Of a stretch of DNA of 64,000 nucleotides, positions 46,227 to 53,791 are shown piece by piece. The position numbers and the translations under genes were made by a program. Under the pieces are notes generated by a model. It was not told the origin of the DNA. It was given only the letters and a program-made list of their open reading frames with translations, and did not search any database. Each line of letters starts with the position of its first letter. Position 1 is the first letter of the stretch. The stretch comes from Anaerolineales bacterium (GTDB lineage Bacteria; Chloroflexota; Anaerolineae; 4572-78; J111), in assembly GCA_015075185.1 (NCBI GenBank), contig JABTUW010000002.1:248001-312000 (forward strand), in the 5' to 3' direction.

Positions 46227-46613
46227 ATGACCGATCAAGAATTTAAACTGACCGGAATCGGCCAGATTGCCATTCCAATCCACGATTTGGAGCGGGCGGT
46301 CGAGTTTTATCAGCACCAATTGGGTCTAAACCATCTCTTCAGTGTGCCCAAGCTGGCCTTTTTTGATTGCGGCGGTATCCGGCTGATGCTCAGTGTGCCG
46401 GAAAAGGCTGAATTCGACCATCCCAGTTCGATCCTCTACTTCAAGGTGCCCGATATTCAGGCGGCGTATGCCAGCCTGTTGGCTCGCGGGGTTCAGTTTG
46501 AGGACATGCCGCACCTGGTAGCTCAGATGGAAAATTATGATCTATGGATGGCCTTTTTCCGCGACTCGGAAGGCAACCTGCTAAGCTTGATGAGCGAGGT
46601 AAGTCACACCTGA
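46227..46613 (+). CDS. VOC/glyoxalase-fold protein
   Basis: A 128-residue VOC protein starting MTDQEFKLTGIGQIAIPIHD after GGAGG; a GTG four codons earlier lies on the ribosome site and is rejected. GQIAIPIHDLERAVEFYQHQLGLNHLF gives the first module and MAFFRDSEGNLLSLMSEV the final glutamate region. Glyoxalase, dioxygenase or epimerase roles are possible. It follows the kinase gene by 27 bp and is a member of the same operon. Confidence 0.87.
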   Translation: MTDQEFKLTGIGQIAIPIHDLERAVEFYQHQLGLNHLFSVPKLAFFDCGGIRLMLSVPEKAEFDHPSSILYFKVPDIQAAYASLLARGVQFEDMPHLVAQMENYDLWMAFFRDSEGNLLSLMSEVSHT

Positions 46614-46676
46614 GCCATTGTGCCGAATTTTGGCTTTTAGGGTAGAATAGCAAAAATTTCAAAACAAGGAGAGACA

Positions 46677-47132
46677 ATGGTTACACAAACCAAAGGAACG
46701 GGGGCCATCAATCTGAATGAAGTAGAAGACCTGGATGGCATCAGCGTTGTTCGCGGCGGGGGTGGGCAGCGGGGCTGGAACGGTATTCTCTACAAGCAGG
46801 GGCTGTCGGGCAAGAATGCCGGCTCGCAGAACCTTTCGATTAACGTGGCTACAGTTCCGCCCGGCGCGATTGCCTACGCCCACATTCACGATGGTTTCGA
46901 GGTCATGTTGTTCATCGTCCAGGGCAAGGTCAAGCACACCTACGGCGAAAACCTAACCAAAGAGGTCATCAACGAAGCCGGCGACTTTATCTACATCAAG
47001 CCCGGCGTGCCCCATGAGGTCTTCAACATCGGCGATGAACCGCTGATTGCCTTTGTCGCCCGCTCCACTGCCGACGAGTGGGATAAAATTATCAACTATC
47101 CGTCGCAGTACCGGCCGGAAGAAGAAGCCTAA
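46677..47132 (+). CDS. Cupin-domain protein
   Basis: A 151-residue single-domain cupin. The metal motif one is HIHDGFEVMLFIVQG and motif two is GDFIYIKPGVPHEVFNIG, with histidines in the usual spacing. Such proteins include dioxygenases, isomerases and binding proteins. AAGGAGAGAC lies before the ATG. It is 63 bp after the VOC gene and may end the amine catabolic operon. The substrate is unknown. Confidence 0.86.
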   Translation: MVTQTKGTGAINLNEVEDLDGISVVRGGGGQRGWNGILYKQGLSGKNAGSQNLSINVATVPPGAIAYAHIHDGFEVMLFIVQGKVKHTYGENLTKEVINEAGDFIYIKPGVPHEVFNIGDEPLIAFVARSTADEWDKIINYPSQYRPEEEA

Positions 47133-47228
47133 AAGCCATTAATTCTCGCAGAGCTGGCAGATTCAGGCTTTTATGTTACAATCGAGGTTAACGCTTGTTT
47201 ATCAAACCAAAATCAGCAAAAGGCAATT

Positions 47229-47705
47229 ATGTGGATTAAATATACAGCCTTCGTCTCTTTCGTTACGCTCCTGGTTGGATATTTCGCCGCCCTATTTGTC
47301 GGCTGGAGTCTGGCCGAAGCCATTCCTCAGGTCAGCCCGGAACGCCAGCAGAATATCTTGGCTGTCAGCGCGGCCATAGCCATCCTCTTTTTGCCGACCT
47401 GGTTTATCCATTGGCGGTGGCTGCGACAAGATTGGTCCTGGGAGTCTAAGGGAGCGCAAAATTACCTGTTATTCTTCACGGCGATGGGGTTGGGAGCGAG
47501 TGGCATCATCGGGGTCCAACTAATTGCACGGTTGTTAAACATTGCGATGGGAAGCATGCCGCTGGCTGGCTCGCAACAATTCTTGTTTGGGGCGATCTGG
47601 TCGGTGGCCTGGTCATTGTGGTTGTGGACCTACCATGGTCGCACCTGGCTGGCTCACCGACGGCGGCCGGTGGAAAGGTCGGATCGGCCGGTAGGGGGCA
47701 TATAA
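47229..47705 (+). CDS. Integral membrane protein, unknown function
   Basis: A 158-residue protein with four hydrophobic segments (about 5-27, 43-60, 78-103, 115-132) and a basic C-terminal tail (HRRRPVERSDRP). It resembles small DUF5671-like membrane proteins in layout, but no motif is decisive. Its promoter region has a TTACAAT near 47175. It stands alone between the cupin and the small membrane proteins. Confidence 0.7.
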   Translation: MWIKYTAFVSFVTLLVGYFAALFVGWSLAEAIPQVSPERQQNILAVSAAIAILFLPTWFIHWRWLRQDWSWESKGAQNYLLFFTAMGLGASGIIGVQLIARLLNIAMGSMPLAGSQQFLFGAIWSVAWSLWLWTYHGRTWLAHRRRPVERSDRPVGGI

Positions 47706-47797
47706 GGACAAGCTCCCCTCGGTGGTGGCTAGGTAGGGTAAGATCATGATCTATTCATTGTAGTACCGATCGGAAGAAGGGGTTTGTAAGGGGGATT

Positions 47798-47905
47798 ATG
47801 CTGACTTTAATCGTGATGCTGCTGTTGATCGTCGTTTCCGGCTGGCTCGATACCCGTCTAAATTGGGGCCAGGCAGACCGCTACCCGGGCAAGCAACAAC
47901 TATGA
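47798..47905 (+). CDS. Small single-pass membrane protein (35 residues)
   Basis: The frame MLTLIVMLLLIVVSGWLDTRLNW ends QQL. It has one hydrophobic N-terminal helix and a short charged tail. GGGGG stands before the ATG, and its TGA overlaps the ATG of the next gene in an ATGA junction, which is good evidence that both are translated together. Confidence 0.6.
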   Translation: MLTLIVMLLLIVVSGWLDTRLNWGQADRYPGKQQL

Positions 47906-48495
47906 TCGCCGGACACTTTGGTTTGGCCGCCGGGGTCAAGGCGAAAGCGCCGCGCCTGCCGCTGTGGGCGCTGATGCTCGCTACCTTCTGGCTCGACGTG
48001 ATCTTTATTATCCTTTTCCCTTTTGGGATAGAAAGCCTGACCCAGGTTGATCCGGCACACCCGGCCTATGGGGGCGCGTTGATTCACGCCTACTATACCC
48101 ATTCCCTGGTTGGGGCATTGCTTATCGCCGCAGTCACCGGCTGGCTTGCCAGTTACCCCTGGGGACAGGATGGAGGCCTGGTGATCGGTGCGGTAGTATT
48201 TTCACACTGGATCCTTGACCTGATAGTTCACCGGCCAGATCTGCCTATCTTGCCCGGGAACGCTGGCAACTTGCCGCTCCTGGGTTTCGGGCTGTGGGAG
48301 TTCCCCGTGGCCAGCGCCATTGTTGAATTGGCTCTGGTTCTGACCGGCGCTTACCTGTACTATCAGCGAGCCGCAGCACTGCCGGTTCCGCCCAAGGCCA
48401 ACCCAAGCGACCAGCGCCGCCGGGTGTTGACCACCAGTTTGGTAACCACCGTCCTGCTCCTCCTGCTCCTCCTCTCCGATGTGCTGGGGTTATAA
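47902..48495 (+). CDS. Membrane protein related to metal-dependent hydrolases of the YbcI/DUF457 type
   Basis: A 197-residue membrane protein starting MIAGHFGLAAGVKAK. Histidines and aspartates at membrane ends (GHFGLA, FWLDV, YYTHSLVG, FSHWILDLIVHRPDLP) follow the pattern of the membrane-bound DUF457/YbcI family, proposed metal-dependent hydrolases. Five hydrophobic segments are seen, the last at the C-terminus (VTTVLLLLLLL). It is coupled to the 35-residue protein by a 4-bp overlap, which also settles the start. Confidence 0.75.
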   Translation: MIAGHFGLAAGVKAKAPRLPLWALMLATFWLDVIFIILFPFGIESLTQVDPAHPAYGGALIHAYYTHSLVGALLIAAVTGWLASYPWGQDGGLVIGAVVFSHWILDLIVHRPDLPILPGNAGNLPLLGFGLWEFPVASAIVELALVLTGAYLYYQRAAALPVPPKANPSDQRRRVLTTSLVTTVLLLLLLLSDVLGL

Positions 48496-48500
48496 ACTCG

Positions 48501-48836
48501 ATGGAACTCCATCCCTACCAGGATAGTTGGCCCGAGGACGACCCCCACGCCAACTTCAAGGCCGAAGTGGCCCAGTACAGCCAAACCGACCCTTTACCCA
48601 CACTCGAAAACCTGAGCCGGGCGACAGGAATACCCGTGCCTTGCCTGGCACGCTATATTTTGGTAAAGTACGCCGTCTCAGGCGCAGAAGCCCTACTGAC
48701 CATGACCCCCATCGTGCTCAGACAAATGGAGCAACATGTGGAAAAAGCCGAGGCAGCCGGCACAGATACAGCGCGGCTGGAAGCCTACGAGGCCCTGCGC
48801 CAGATGATTGGCTGGCTAAAATTGGGTGCGGAGTAA
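48501..48836 (+). CDS. Conserved hypothetical protein (DUF6027-like)
   Basis: A 111-residue acidic soluble protein: LENLSRATGIPVPCLARYILVKYAVSGAEALL could be a helix-turn-helix-like segment, followed by a coiled helix (MEQHVEKAEAAGTDTARLEAYEALRQMIGWL). I tentatively associate it with the small DUF6027 family. It is 5 bp after the membrane protein gene and lies in the same direction, so cotranscription is likely. Confidence 0.65.
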   Translation: MELHPYQDSWPEDDPHANFKAEVAQYSQTDPLPTLENLSRATGIPVPCLARYILVKYAVSGAEALLTMTPIVLRQMEQHVEKAEAAGTDTARLEAYEALRQMIGWLKLGAE

Positions 48837-48909
48837 AATAATCTTCTAGCCTAAGGGTTGCGCAATGGAGCGCAAGATGTTTCTTGGGAAGCAAAAGGAG
48901 AAATAACCA

Positions 48910-49590
48910 ATGAGCTTTACATACGAAGAAAAACTATCCTCCTCGCCTCATGTTGAGGTTGTTTGGCGCACAGAAGATCAGACTGATGGAGTATACGTCG
49001 CATCGGCGGACGCTTGTTGGGATATGATCTTCATTAAATGCAATGATGGGAAATCAAAAGTTTTGCTATGCGGGCCTTCCTCCAAAATAAGGGCTGTTCC
49101 CTATTCAGCCGGCAATAATAACTTTGGTGTACAATTCAAACCTGGGACAATCTTCACAAATATTTCTGCTATTGACATGCTCAATGTTACGAAAGAATTA
49201 CCTATGCCTACAGAAGATACATTCGTACTGCAGGGTATAACCTGGACGCTGCCCACATACGAGAGTATCGACGAGTTTATAGCCGGGTTGGTGGAATGTG
49301 GCTTGCTAAGCCATGAGCCTATCGTTAGGAACGTACTTGAAAATAAGACAGTAAACATGTCCGCTCGTTCCATCCAACGATATTTTGCAAGGACAATCGG
49401 GTTGTCACCACGCCGCGTTAAGCAAATCAGGTCTGCTCGAAAGGCGGTAGGGCTACTTCTACAAGGCATGCCGCTAGCTGAAGTGGCATATGAACTCGGT
49501 TATGCAGACCTGCCGCACATGACCCGCATGCTCAGACGCTTTACGGGCTATACTCCAATGGGGAATAAAAACAGAGGCGAGTCGGTTTAG
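48910..49590 (+). CDS. AraC-family transcriptional regulator
   Basis: A 226-residue regulator whose C-terminal part is an AraC HTH (LSPRRVKQIRSARKAVGLLLQGMPLAEVAYELGYADLPHMTRMLRRFTGYTP). The N-terminal DUF6597-like region (VVWRTEDQTDGVYVASADACWDMIF) is typical of this subgroup. Codon use is AT-richer than in neighbours, which suggests a foreign origin. It lies 111 bp upstream of an epoxide hydrolase gene of the same type, which it may control. It ends at TAG. Confidence 0.87.
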   Translation: MSFTYEEKLSSSPHVEVVWRTEDQTDGVYVASADACWDMIFIKCNDGKSKVLLCGPSSKIRAVPYSAGNNNFGVQFKPGTIFTNISAIDMLNVTKELPMPTEDTFVLQGITWTLPTYESIDEFIAGLVECGLLSHEPIVRNVLENKTVNMSARSIQRYFARTIGLSPRRVKQIRSARKAVGLLLQGMPLAEVAYELGYADLPHMTRMLRRFTGYTPMGNKNRGESV

Positions 49591-49701
49591 GAAACTTGTC
49601 GCTAACGTTCAATACACGCCAAAATATCTCCTGTATAATAGTCTTTGATGGCTGAGAAGCTCTAACAGCTCCATATAGTAATACTATTTAGAGGAGATAA
49701 C

Positions 49702-50823
49702 ATGAATATCAAATCATTCAATATAAAAATCTCGCAGGCAAAATTGGACGACCTGCACGAGCGCATCAAAAAGACTATTTGGCCGGCTGTGATCAGCGGG
49801 CAGAATTATGGTGGACCAGAACTTGCCAACATACAGGATCTGGCGCAAAAAGTACTTCGCTTCGATTGGCGTAAAAAAGAAGCAGAACTTAACAAGCTGC
49901 CGCACTTTACGACCGAAATCAACGGCCAAACTATTCATTTCATCCATGTTAAATCCAAGGAAGCTAACGCCATGCCGCTGATGCTGATCCACGGTTGGCC
50001 AGGTTCGATCGTCGAATTCCTTAACCACATCGAACCGCTGACCGATCCAGTAAACCATGGCGGCAAGGCCGAGGACGCCTTTGATTTGGTCATTCCCTCC
50101 CTGCCTGGCTTTGCTTTTTCTGGCCCGACCAAAGAGGCCGGATGGAACAATGTCCGTATAGGCAAGGCTTTTATCGAACTGATGGGCCGCCTGGGCTATG
50201 ACAAATTTGCCGTGCAAGGCGGTGATGCTGGTGCGATTATTGGCCCGGAGATGGGCCGCCTGGCACCCGAGAAGTTCATTGGCCTGCACCTCAACGCCGC
50301 AACTATTGGCTTTATGCCGATGGGTCCGGTTGACGAAGCTGATATCGCGAAGTTTACGCCAGCCGAAAAGAAACGGTTGGAGGTGATGCAAGAATTCTTG
50401 CAGGTAAAATTTGGTTTTAACCTGCTACAGTCCAATCAGCCGCAATTGGTCGCCTATGCCCTGGCCGATTCGCCGGTTGGCCTGATGGCTTGGATGACGC
50501 AGTTGATGGACCCGGAAGAAGTTGGGGAGCGCTTTTTAACAAACTTTATGATCTACTGGCTTACCGGTACCGTCGCTTCAAGCATTCGGCTGTATTACGA
50601 GAACGCTCACGACCCAAGTGCTTGGGCACCTAAAGCAAATTCCGGCGTGCCCACCGCGGTAGCTGTCTTTCAGGATGGTGACATTGCCATCCGCAAATAT
50701 GGCGAGGATGGTAACAACATTGTGCGCTGGACCGAATACCCGCACGGTGGCCACTACGCTGCCCTCACAGTGCCCGAGGTATGGCTCAACGATGTCCGCG
50801 AATTTTTCCGCGAGCTTAGGTAA
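49702..50823 (+). CDS. Epoxide hydrolase
   Basis: A 373-residue alpha/beta hydrolase of the microsomal epoxide hydrolase type. The N-terminal EHN domain (FNIKISQAKLDDLHERIKKTIWP) is followed by the oxyanion motif HGWPGS, the nucleophile Asp in VQGGDAGAIIG, and the catalytic His in PHGGHYAAL. It opens epoxides to diols through a covalent ester. AGAGGAG precedes the ATG. It has mid-GC codon use like the AraC gene before it. A tail of related sequence ends by 50823, with no other gene following closely. Confidence 0.9.
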   Translation: MNIKSFNIKISQAKLDDLHERIKKTIWPAVISGQNYGGPELANIQDLAQKVLRFDWRKKEAELNKLPHFTTEINGQTIHFIHVKSKEANAMPLMLIHGWPGSIVEFLNHIEPLTDPVNHGGKAEDAFDLVIPSLPGFAFSGPTKEAGWNNVRIGKAFIELMGRLGYDKFAVQGGDAGAIIGPEMGRLAPEKFIGLHLNAATIGFMPMGPVDEADIAKFTPAEKKRLEVMQEFLQVKFGFNLLQSNQPQLVAYALADSPVGLMAWMTQLMDPEEVGERFLTNFMIYWLTGTVASSIRLYYENAHDPSAWAPKANSGVPTAVAVFQDGDIAIRKYGEDGNNIVRWTEYPHGGHYAALTVPEVWLNDVREFFRELR

Positions 50824-50975
50824 ACAGCAAAGCTACAAACAAAAGAAAGGCTTCCCCACGGAAGGAAGTTCAAAGAGTGGACTGACCCCACCGAAGAAAA
50901 ACCTTTCAGTTTTTGGCCGTTTTTCGTGATTCGGCCTCTGATGGCACAAAACTTAGGCTAGGAGAAAAAACCTTG

Positions 50976-51356
50976 ATGGATCAAGTAAGCCCCCTCATGA
51001 TTCTCATTGCCGGTCCTTATCGCTCCGGCACCAACGATGACCCTCAACTGATTGCGGCGAATGTTCAGGCAATGGCTGAAATGGCGCTGCGCGTATTTCG
51101 GGCGGGCCATCTGCCTGTTTTGGGCGAGTGGTTCGCCCTGCCGTTAATCGAACAGGCCGGATCGAAACAGGTGGGAGATGAAATCTTTAACGAAATTTTT
51201 CACCCGGTGGCTCGACGCCTGGTCGCCCGCTGTGATGCCTGTCTGCGGATTGGCGGACCATCACAGGGGGCCGATGAAATGGTCGAGTTAGCCCGGCAGC
51301 ATGGGAAATTAGTTTTTCGCCGTTTTGAAGATATCCCGGCTGTACTTAACTCTTGA
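50976..51356 (+). CDS. Nucleoside 2-deoxyribosyltransferase-like (DUF4406-type) protein
   Basis: A 126-residue Rossmann-like protein starting MDQVSPLMILIAGPYRSGTNDD; TAGGAG lies about a dozen bases upstream. MILIAGPYRSG and DACLRIGGPSQGADEMVELARQHGKLVF resemble nucleoside 2-deoxyribosyltransferase family proteins, which cleave N-glycosidic bonds. The catalytic glutamate could be Glu109 in ADEMV. The stop overlaps the DinB fragment. Assignment is by fold pattern. Confidence 0.7.
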   Translation: MDQVSPLMILIAGPYRSGTNDDPQLIAANVQAMAEMALRVFRAGHLPVLGEWFALPLIEQAGSKQVGDEIFNEIFHPVARRLVARCDACLRIGGPSQGADEMVELARQHGKLVFRRFEDIPAVLNS

Positions 51357-51532
51357 TTGAGCATGTGGATCAGTTTATCAACTATTTCGGCAGCATTCGC
51401 CGCCGCACCCTATGGCCACGCTATTCCGTCCGCTCAAATTGACTGGCGGCCCAAACCGGGCGAGCTAACCTGCGGCGACATTATCCGCCACCTGGCGGCG
51501 GCAGAGCTGATCTTTGTCGGGGCGGCAGTCTG
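51353..51532 (+). pseudogene. N-terminal remnant of a DinB-superfamily gene, frameshifted
   Basis: The frame from TTG 51353 reads LIEHVDQFINYFGSIRRRT, typical of the first helix of DinB/DUF664 proteins. The homology then moves to the next frame (AIPSAQIDWRPKPGEL, CGDIIRHLAAAE, FVGAAV) and ends abruptly near 51532. So one frameshift plus a missing C-terminal half make this a remnant. A C-terminal DinB remnant is at 18802-18978. The 127-codon frame at 51357 is a hybrid of this and of the next gene. Confidence 0.72.
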
Positions 51533-51559
51533 CCGTCCATTTTTAGGAGATGACTCAAG

Positions 51560-51841
51560 GTGCCCATCTACGAATATCAATGCCTCGTCTGTGGCGAGCA
51601 GTTTGACAAGCTCTTTCTATCCCTCAGCCGGATACCAGCCGAAATTGCCTGCCCCCAATGTCAAAGCACCGAAACGCGGCGGCTCATCTCGGCCCCGGCC
51701 ATCCGCACCGGCGAGGCTGGCAGCGGCGAGGCAGACGTAGCCAACTCCACCCCGACCAAGCCGCCGGTGTTTGGTCGCAAAGAGTTAAACCAGGCCCTGG
51801 AAACCAAAAAACGGTTGAGGGAGAGCGCTGCGTCAGATTAG
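51560..51841 (+). CDS. FmdB-family zinc ribbon protein
   Basis: A 93-residue protein with an N-terminal zinc ribbon MPIYEYQCLVCGEQFDK ... ACPQCQS (two CxxC pairs), as in the FmdB/CxxC_CxxC_SSSS family, followed by a polar tail. The family is thought to be regulatory. The start is GTG after TAGGAG. It faces the minus-strand Gfo/Idh/MocA gene with only 6 bp between the stops. Confidence 0.88.
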   Translation: MPIYEYQCLVCGEQFDKLFLSLSRIPAEIACPQCQSTETRRLISAPAIRTGEAGSGEADVANSTPTKPPVFGRKELNQALETKKRLRESAASD

Positions 51842-51847
51842 CACGTT

Positions 51848-52849
51848 CTACAACGCCACCACTTCCCCCGATTCCAACGACCGGCGCGCCGCCAGGGCGG
51901 TCTGGACGGCCAGACGGCCTTGTTCAGCCGTGCCCTGCTCGGGGGAGCGGCCGGTGCGCACGCACTCGACAAATGCAGCGATTTGACGCTCATAACCGTC
52001 GCCGCCGGGACTCGCCAGCGGGCGCGGGTCTTTGCCGGACTCGTAGACCATCAGGCTGGTGCCGGAAGATGTCCCCGTCTCCACGCCGGTGCCGCCGGCC
52101 CGGAAGGTGTACTCCACCGAGCCGCGCTCGCACAAGACCCACAGGGTCATGGTAAAGGGATACCCTGCCGGCATCAGCACCGTCCCCTCGGCAAAAGCTT
52201 TGACGTCGCCGTAGTCTACCAGCGTCAAGGCGTGATCCCAGCCACCGAACATACCCTTCTGCCCGCGCGCATACACGGTTTTGGGGGTGCCAAAGAGCCA
52301 GTTCAACGTATCCAGGTCATGAATCTGCAAATCCAATACCGCCCCGCCGGTCCATTCCGGGTTGGCAAACCAGTCGCCCCAGGTGGGCCGGGCCGACAGC
52401 CGCTTGGCCGTAGCCGACAGTGGCTTACCCAGTGCGCCCCCCTTGACAAACTCGACCAAAGCCATGTATTCCGGCCAGAAACGTAACACATGAGCCATCA
52501 TTAAAAGCCGACCATTCTTCTGGGCCGCCTCCAGCATGGCGTCACACTCCTCAACACTCAAACCCATCGGCTTCTCTAAAAAGACATGCTTGCCGGCATT
52601 CAAAGCGGCGATGGTCATTTCTGCATGCAGATGAGTGGGCAGCGTATTGCTGACAACATCCACCCGCGGGTCAGTTGCGACGGCCCGGTGATCGGTCACG
52701 GCTTCCGCCCCGACTTCTTTGGCCAGGGCTTCAGCCTTTTCCAGCGAACGAGATGAAACCGCCACTATCTGCACATCGGCCAGTTTGGCATAGGCACGAG
52801 CATGGGTACTGCCCATAAACCCCGCACCGAGTATTCCCACTTTTAGCAT
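51848..52849 (-). CDS. Gfo/Idh/MocA-family oxidoreductase
   Basis: A 333-residue NAD(P)-dependent sugar or inositol dehydrogenase-type enzyme: VGILGAGFMGSTHARAYAKL at the start, GKHVFLEKPMGLSVEE with the catalytic lysine motif EKP, and GAVLDLQIHDLDTLNWLFG, with Asp and His of the GG..D..xHD type. It oxidises or reduces a carbohydrate. It is last in the ROK-controlled operon, 15 bp after the isomerase. Confidence 0.9.
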   Translation of the reverse strand: MLKVGILGAGFMGSTHARAYAKLADVQIVAVSSRSLEKAEALAKEVGAEAVTDHRAVATDPRVDVVSNTLPTHLHAEMTIAALNAGKHVFLEKPMGLSVEECDAMLEAAQKNGRLLMMAHVLRFWPEYMALVEFVKGGALGKPLSATAKRLSARPTWGDWFANPEWTGGAVLDLQIHDLDTLNWLFGTPKTVYARGQKGMFGGWDHALTLVDYGDVKAFAEGTVLMPAGYPFTMTLWVLCERGSVEYTFRAGGTGVETGTSSGTSLMVYESGKDPRPLASPGGDGYERQIAAFVECVRTGRSPEQGTAEQGRLAVQTALAARRSLESGEVVAL

Positions 52850-52864
52850 GCTGTGCCTCCTTAA

Positions 52865-53668
52865 TTATGACAATCCCAACTTCTGGAGGTGCTCGTAAGA
52901 CGCCTTCATCGAGCGATTCACCTCTTCCAGCGGCGGCCAGGGTTCGCCGCTGAATTCGATCTCCACACTGAGGGGGCCGCTGAAACCTTCCTGCTCAAGA
53001 CGGTTAAGAATCGCGGCAAAATCCAGCCGGCCTTCGCCTACCGCCGGGAAGTTCCACTCGCGCTTCCCGCCGCCTGTGTCTTTCAAGTGGCAGTGAGCCA
53101 GGTAGGGTCCCAGACCGGCCAGGTCGTCCACCGCCTCGACGCCCCCGTAGAAAACACAGTTGGCCGTATCGTAGTTGATCCGCACATTATCGCGATTGAT
53201 TTCCCGGATCAGCGGCGCCGAGATCTGCCCGGAGGCCATGATGTCCCCGTGCACTTCCAGGGCAATAGTCACTCCGTGAGCGGCGGCATAGTCGGCCAGG
53301 TCGTGGATGTGGCCCATAAAGGCCGATTTGTCCTCATCCTCGCTGTAGTGCCCGCCGATGGCCGTACACAGAATGTCCAGACCCAGCTTCCGGCACAAAT
53401 CTACCGCCTTCTTGCCCAGAGCGACCCCCTCGGCAGTGGTCAAATCGGAGTGACCGCTCAACGACGACACCTTCAGCCCCAAGCGGTGCAGCTTGGCCTG
53501 AATTTCGGCCAGTTGGGCGTCGCTCGCCTCCAGCGGGACATGCTCGGTCCAGCCGCGCACCGCTGACAGCTCGACGTACTTGAAGCCGGCAGCGGCAATA
53601 CCCTCCAGAGCCTCGTCCAGCCCGTAGGTGTGATAACTGTTGGTATGACCTGCTAAAATGTTATTCAT
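52865..53668 (-). CDS. Sugar phosphate isomerase/epimerase (xylose isomerase-like TIM barrel)
   Basis: A 267-residue AP endonuclease 2-type TIM-barrel protein starting MNNILAGHTNSYHTYGLDEAL after GAGG. FKYVELSAVRGW, DILCTAIGGHYSEDED, IALEVHGD, NVRINYDTANCVF, YLAHCHLKD and LSVEIEFSG are the metal-binding strand ends of this fold (Glu, Asp, His, Glu). It isomerises or epimerises a sugar or keto sugar. The 15-bp gap to the Gfo gene supports coexpression. Confidence 0.87.
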   Translation of the reverse strand: MNNILAGHTNSYHTYGLDEALEGIAAAGFKYVELSAVRGWTEHVPLEASDAQLAEIQAKLHRLGLKVSSLSGHSDLTTAEGVALGKKAVDLCRKLGLDILCTAIGGHYSEDEDKSAFMGHIHDLADYAAAHGVTIALEVHGDIMASGQISAPLIREINRDNVRINYDTANCVFYGGVEAVDDLAGLGPYLAHCHLKDTGGGKREWNFPAVGEGRLDFAAILNRLEQEGFSGPLSVEIEFSGEPWPPLEEVNRSMKASYEHLQKLGLS

Positions 53669-53721
53669 TGGTTTACCTCTCACAAATAGATGATTTATAG
53701 AAGCAATATCATTGATATCGG

Positions 53722-53787
53722 TTGGAGAGCTGGAGAATTGGCAAATTCCCAACCTTCCAGTCTTCCAATCCTCCAACCTGTCCTGGT
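53722..53787. repeat. Low-complexity hairpin repeat, family F
   Basis: GGTTGGAGAGCTGGAGAATTGG faces CCAACCTTCCAGTCTTCC and AATCCTCCAACC. Iterated TTGGAGA/TTCCAAC units form a hairpin in the spacer before the isomerase gene. Related to 55660 and 42551. Confidence 0.6.
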
Positions 53788-53791
53788 AAAC

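Noticed and set aside
51357..51740. 127-residue plus-strand protein
   Set aside because: Its first part is DinB-like only after a frameshift, and its last part is out of frame with the FmdB gene. It is a hybrid of a remnant and a shadow.
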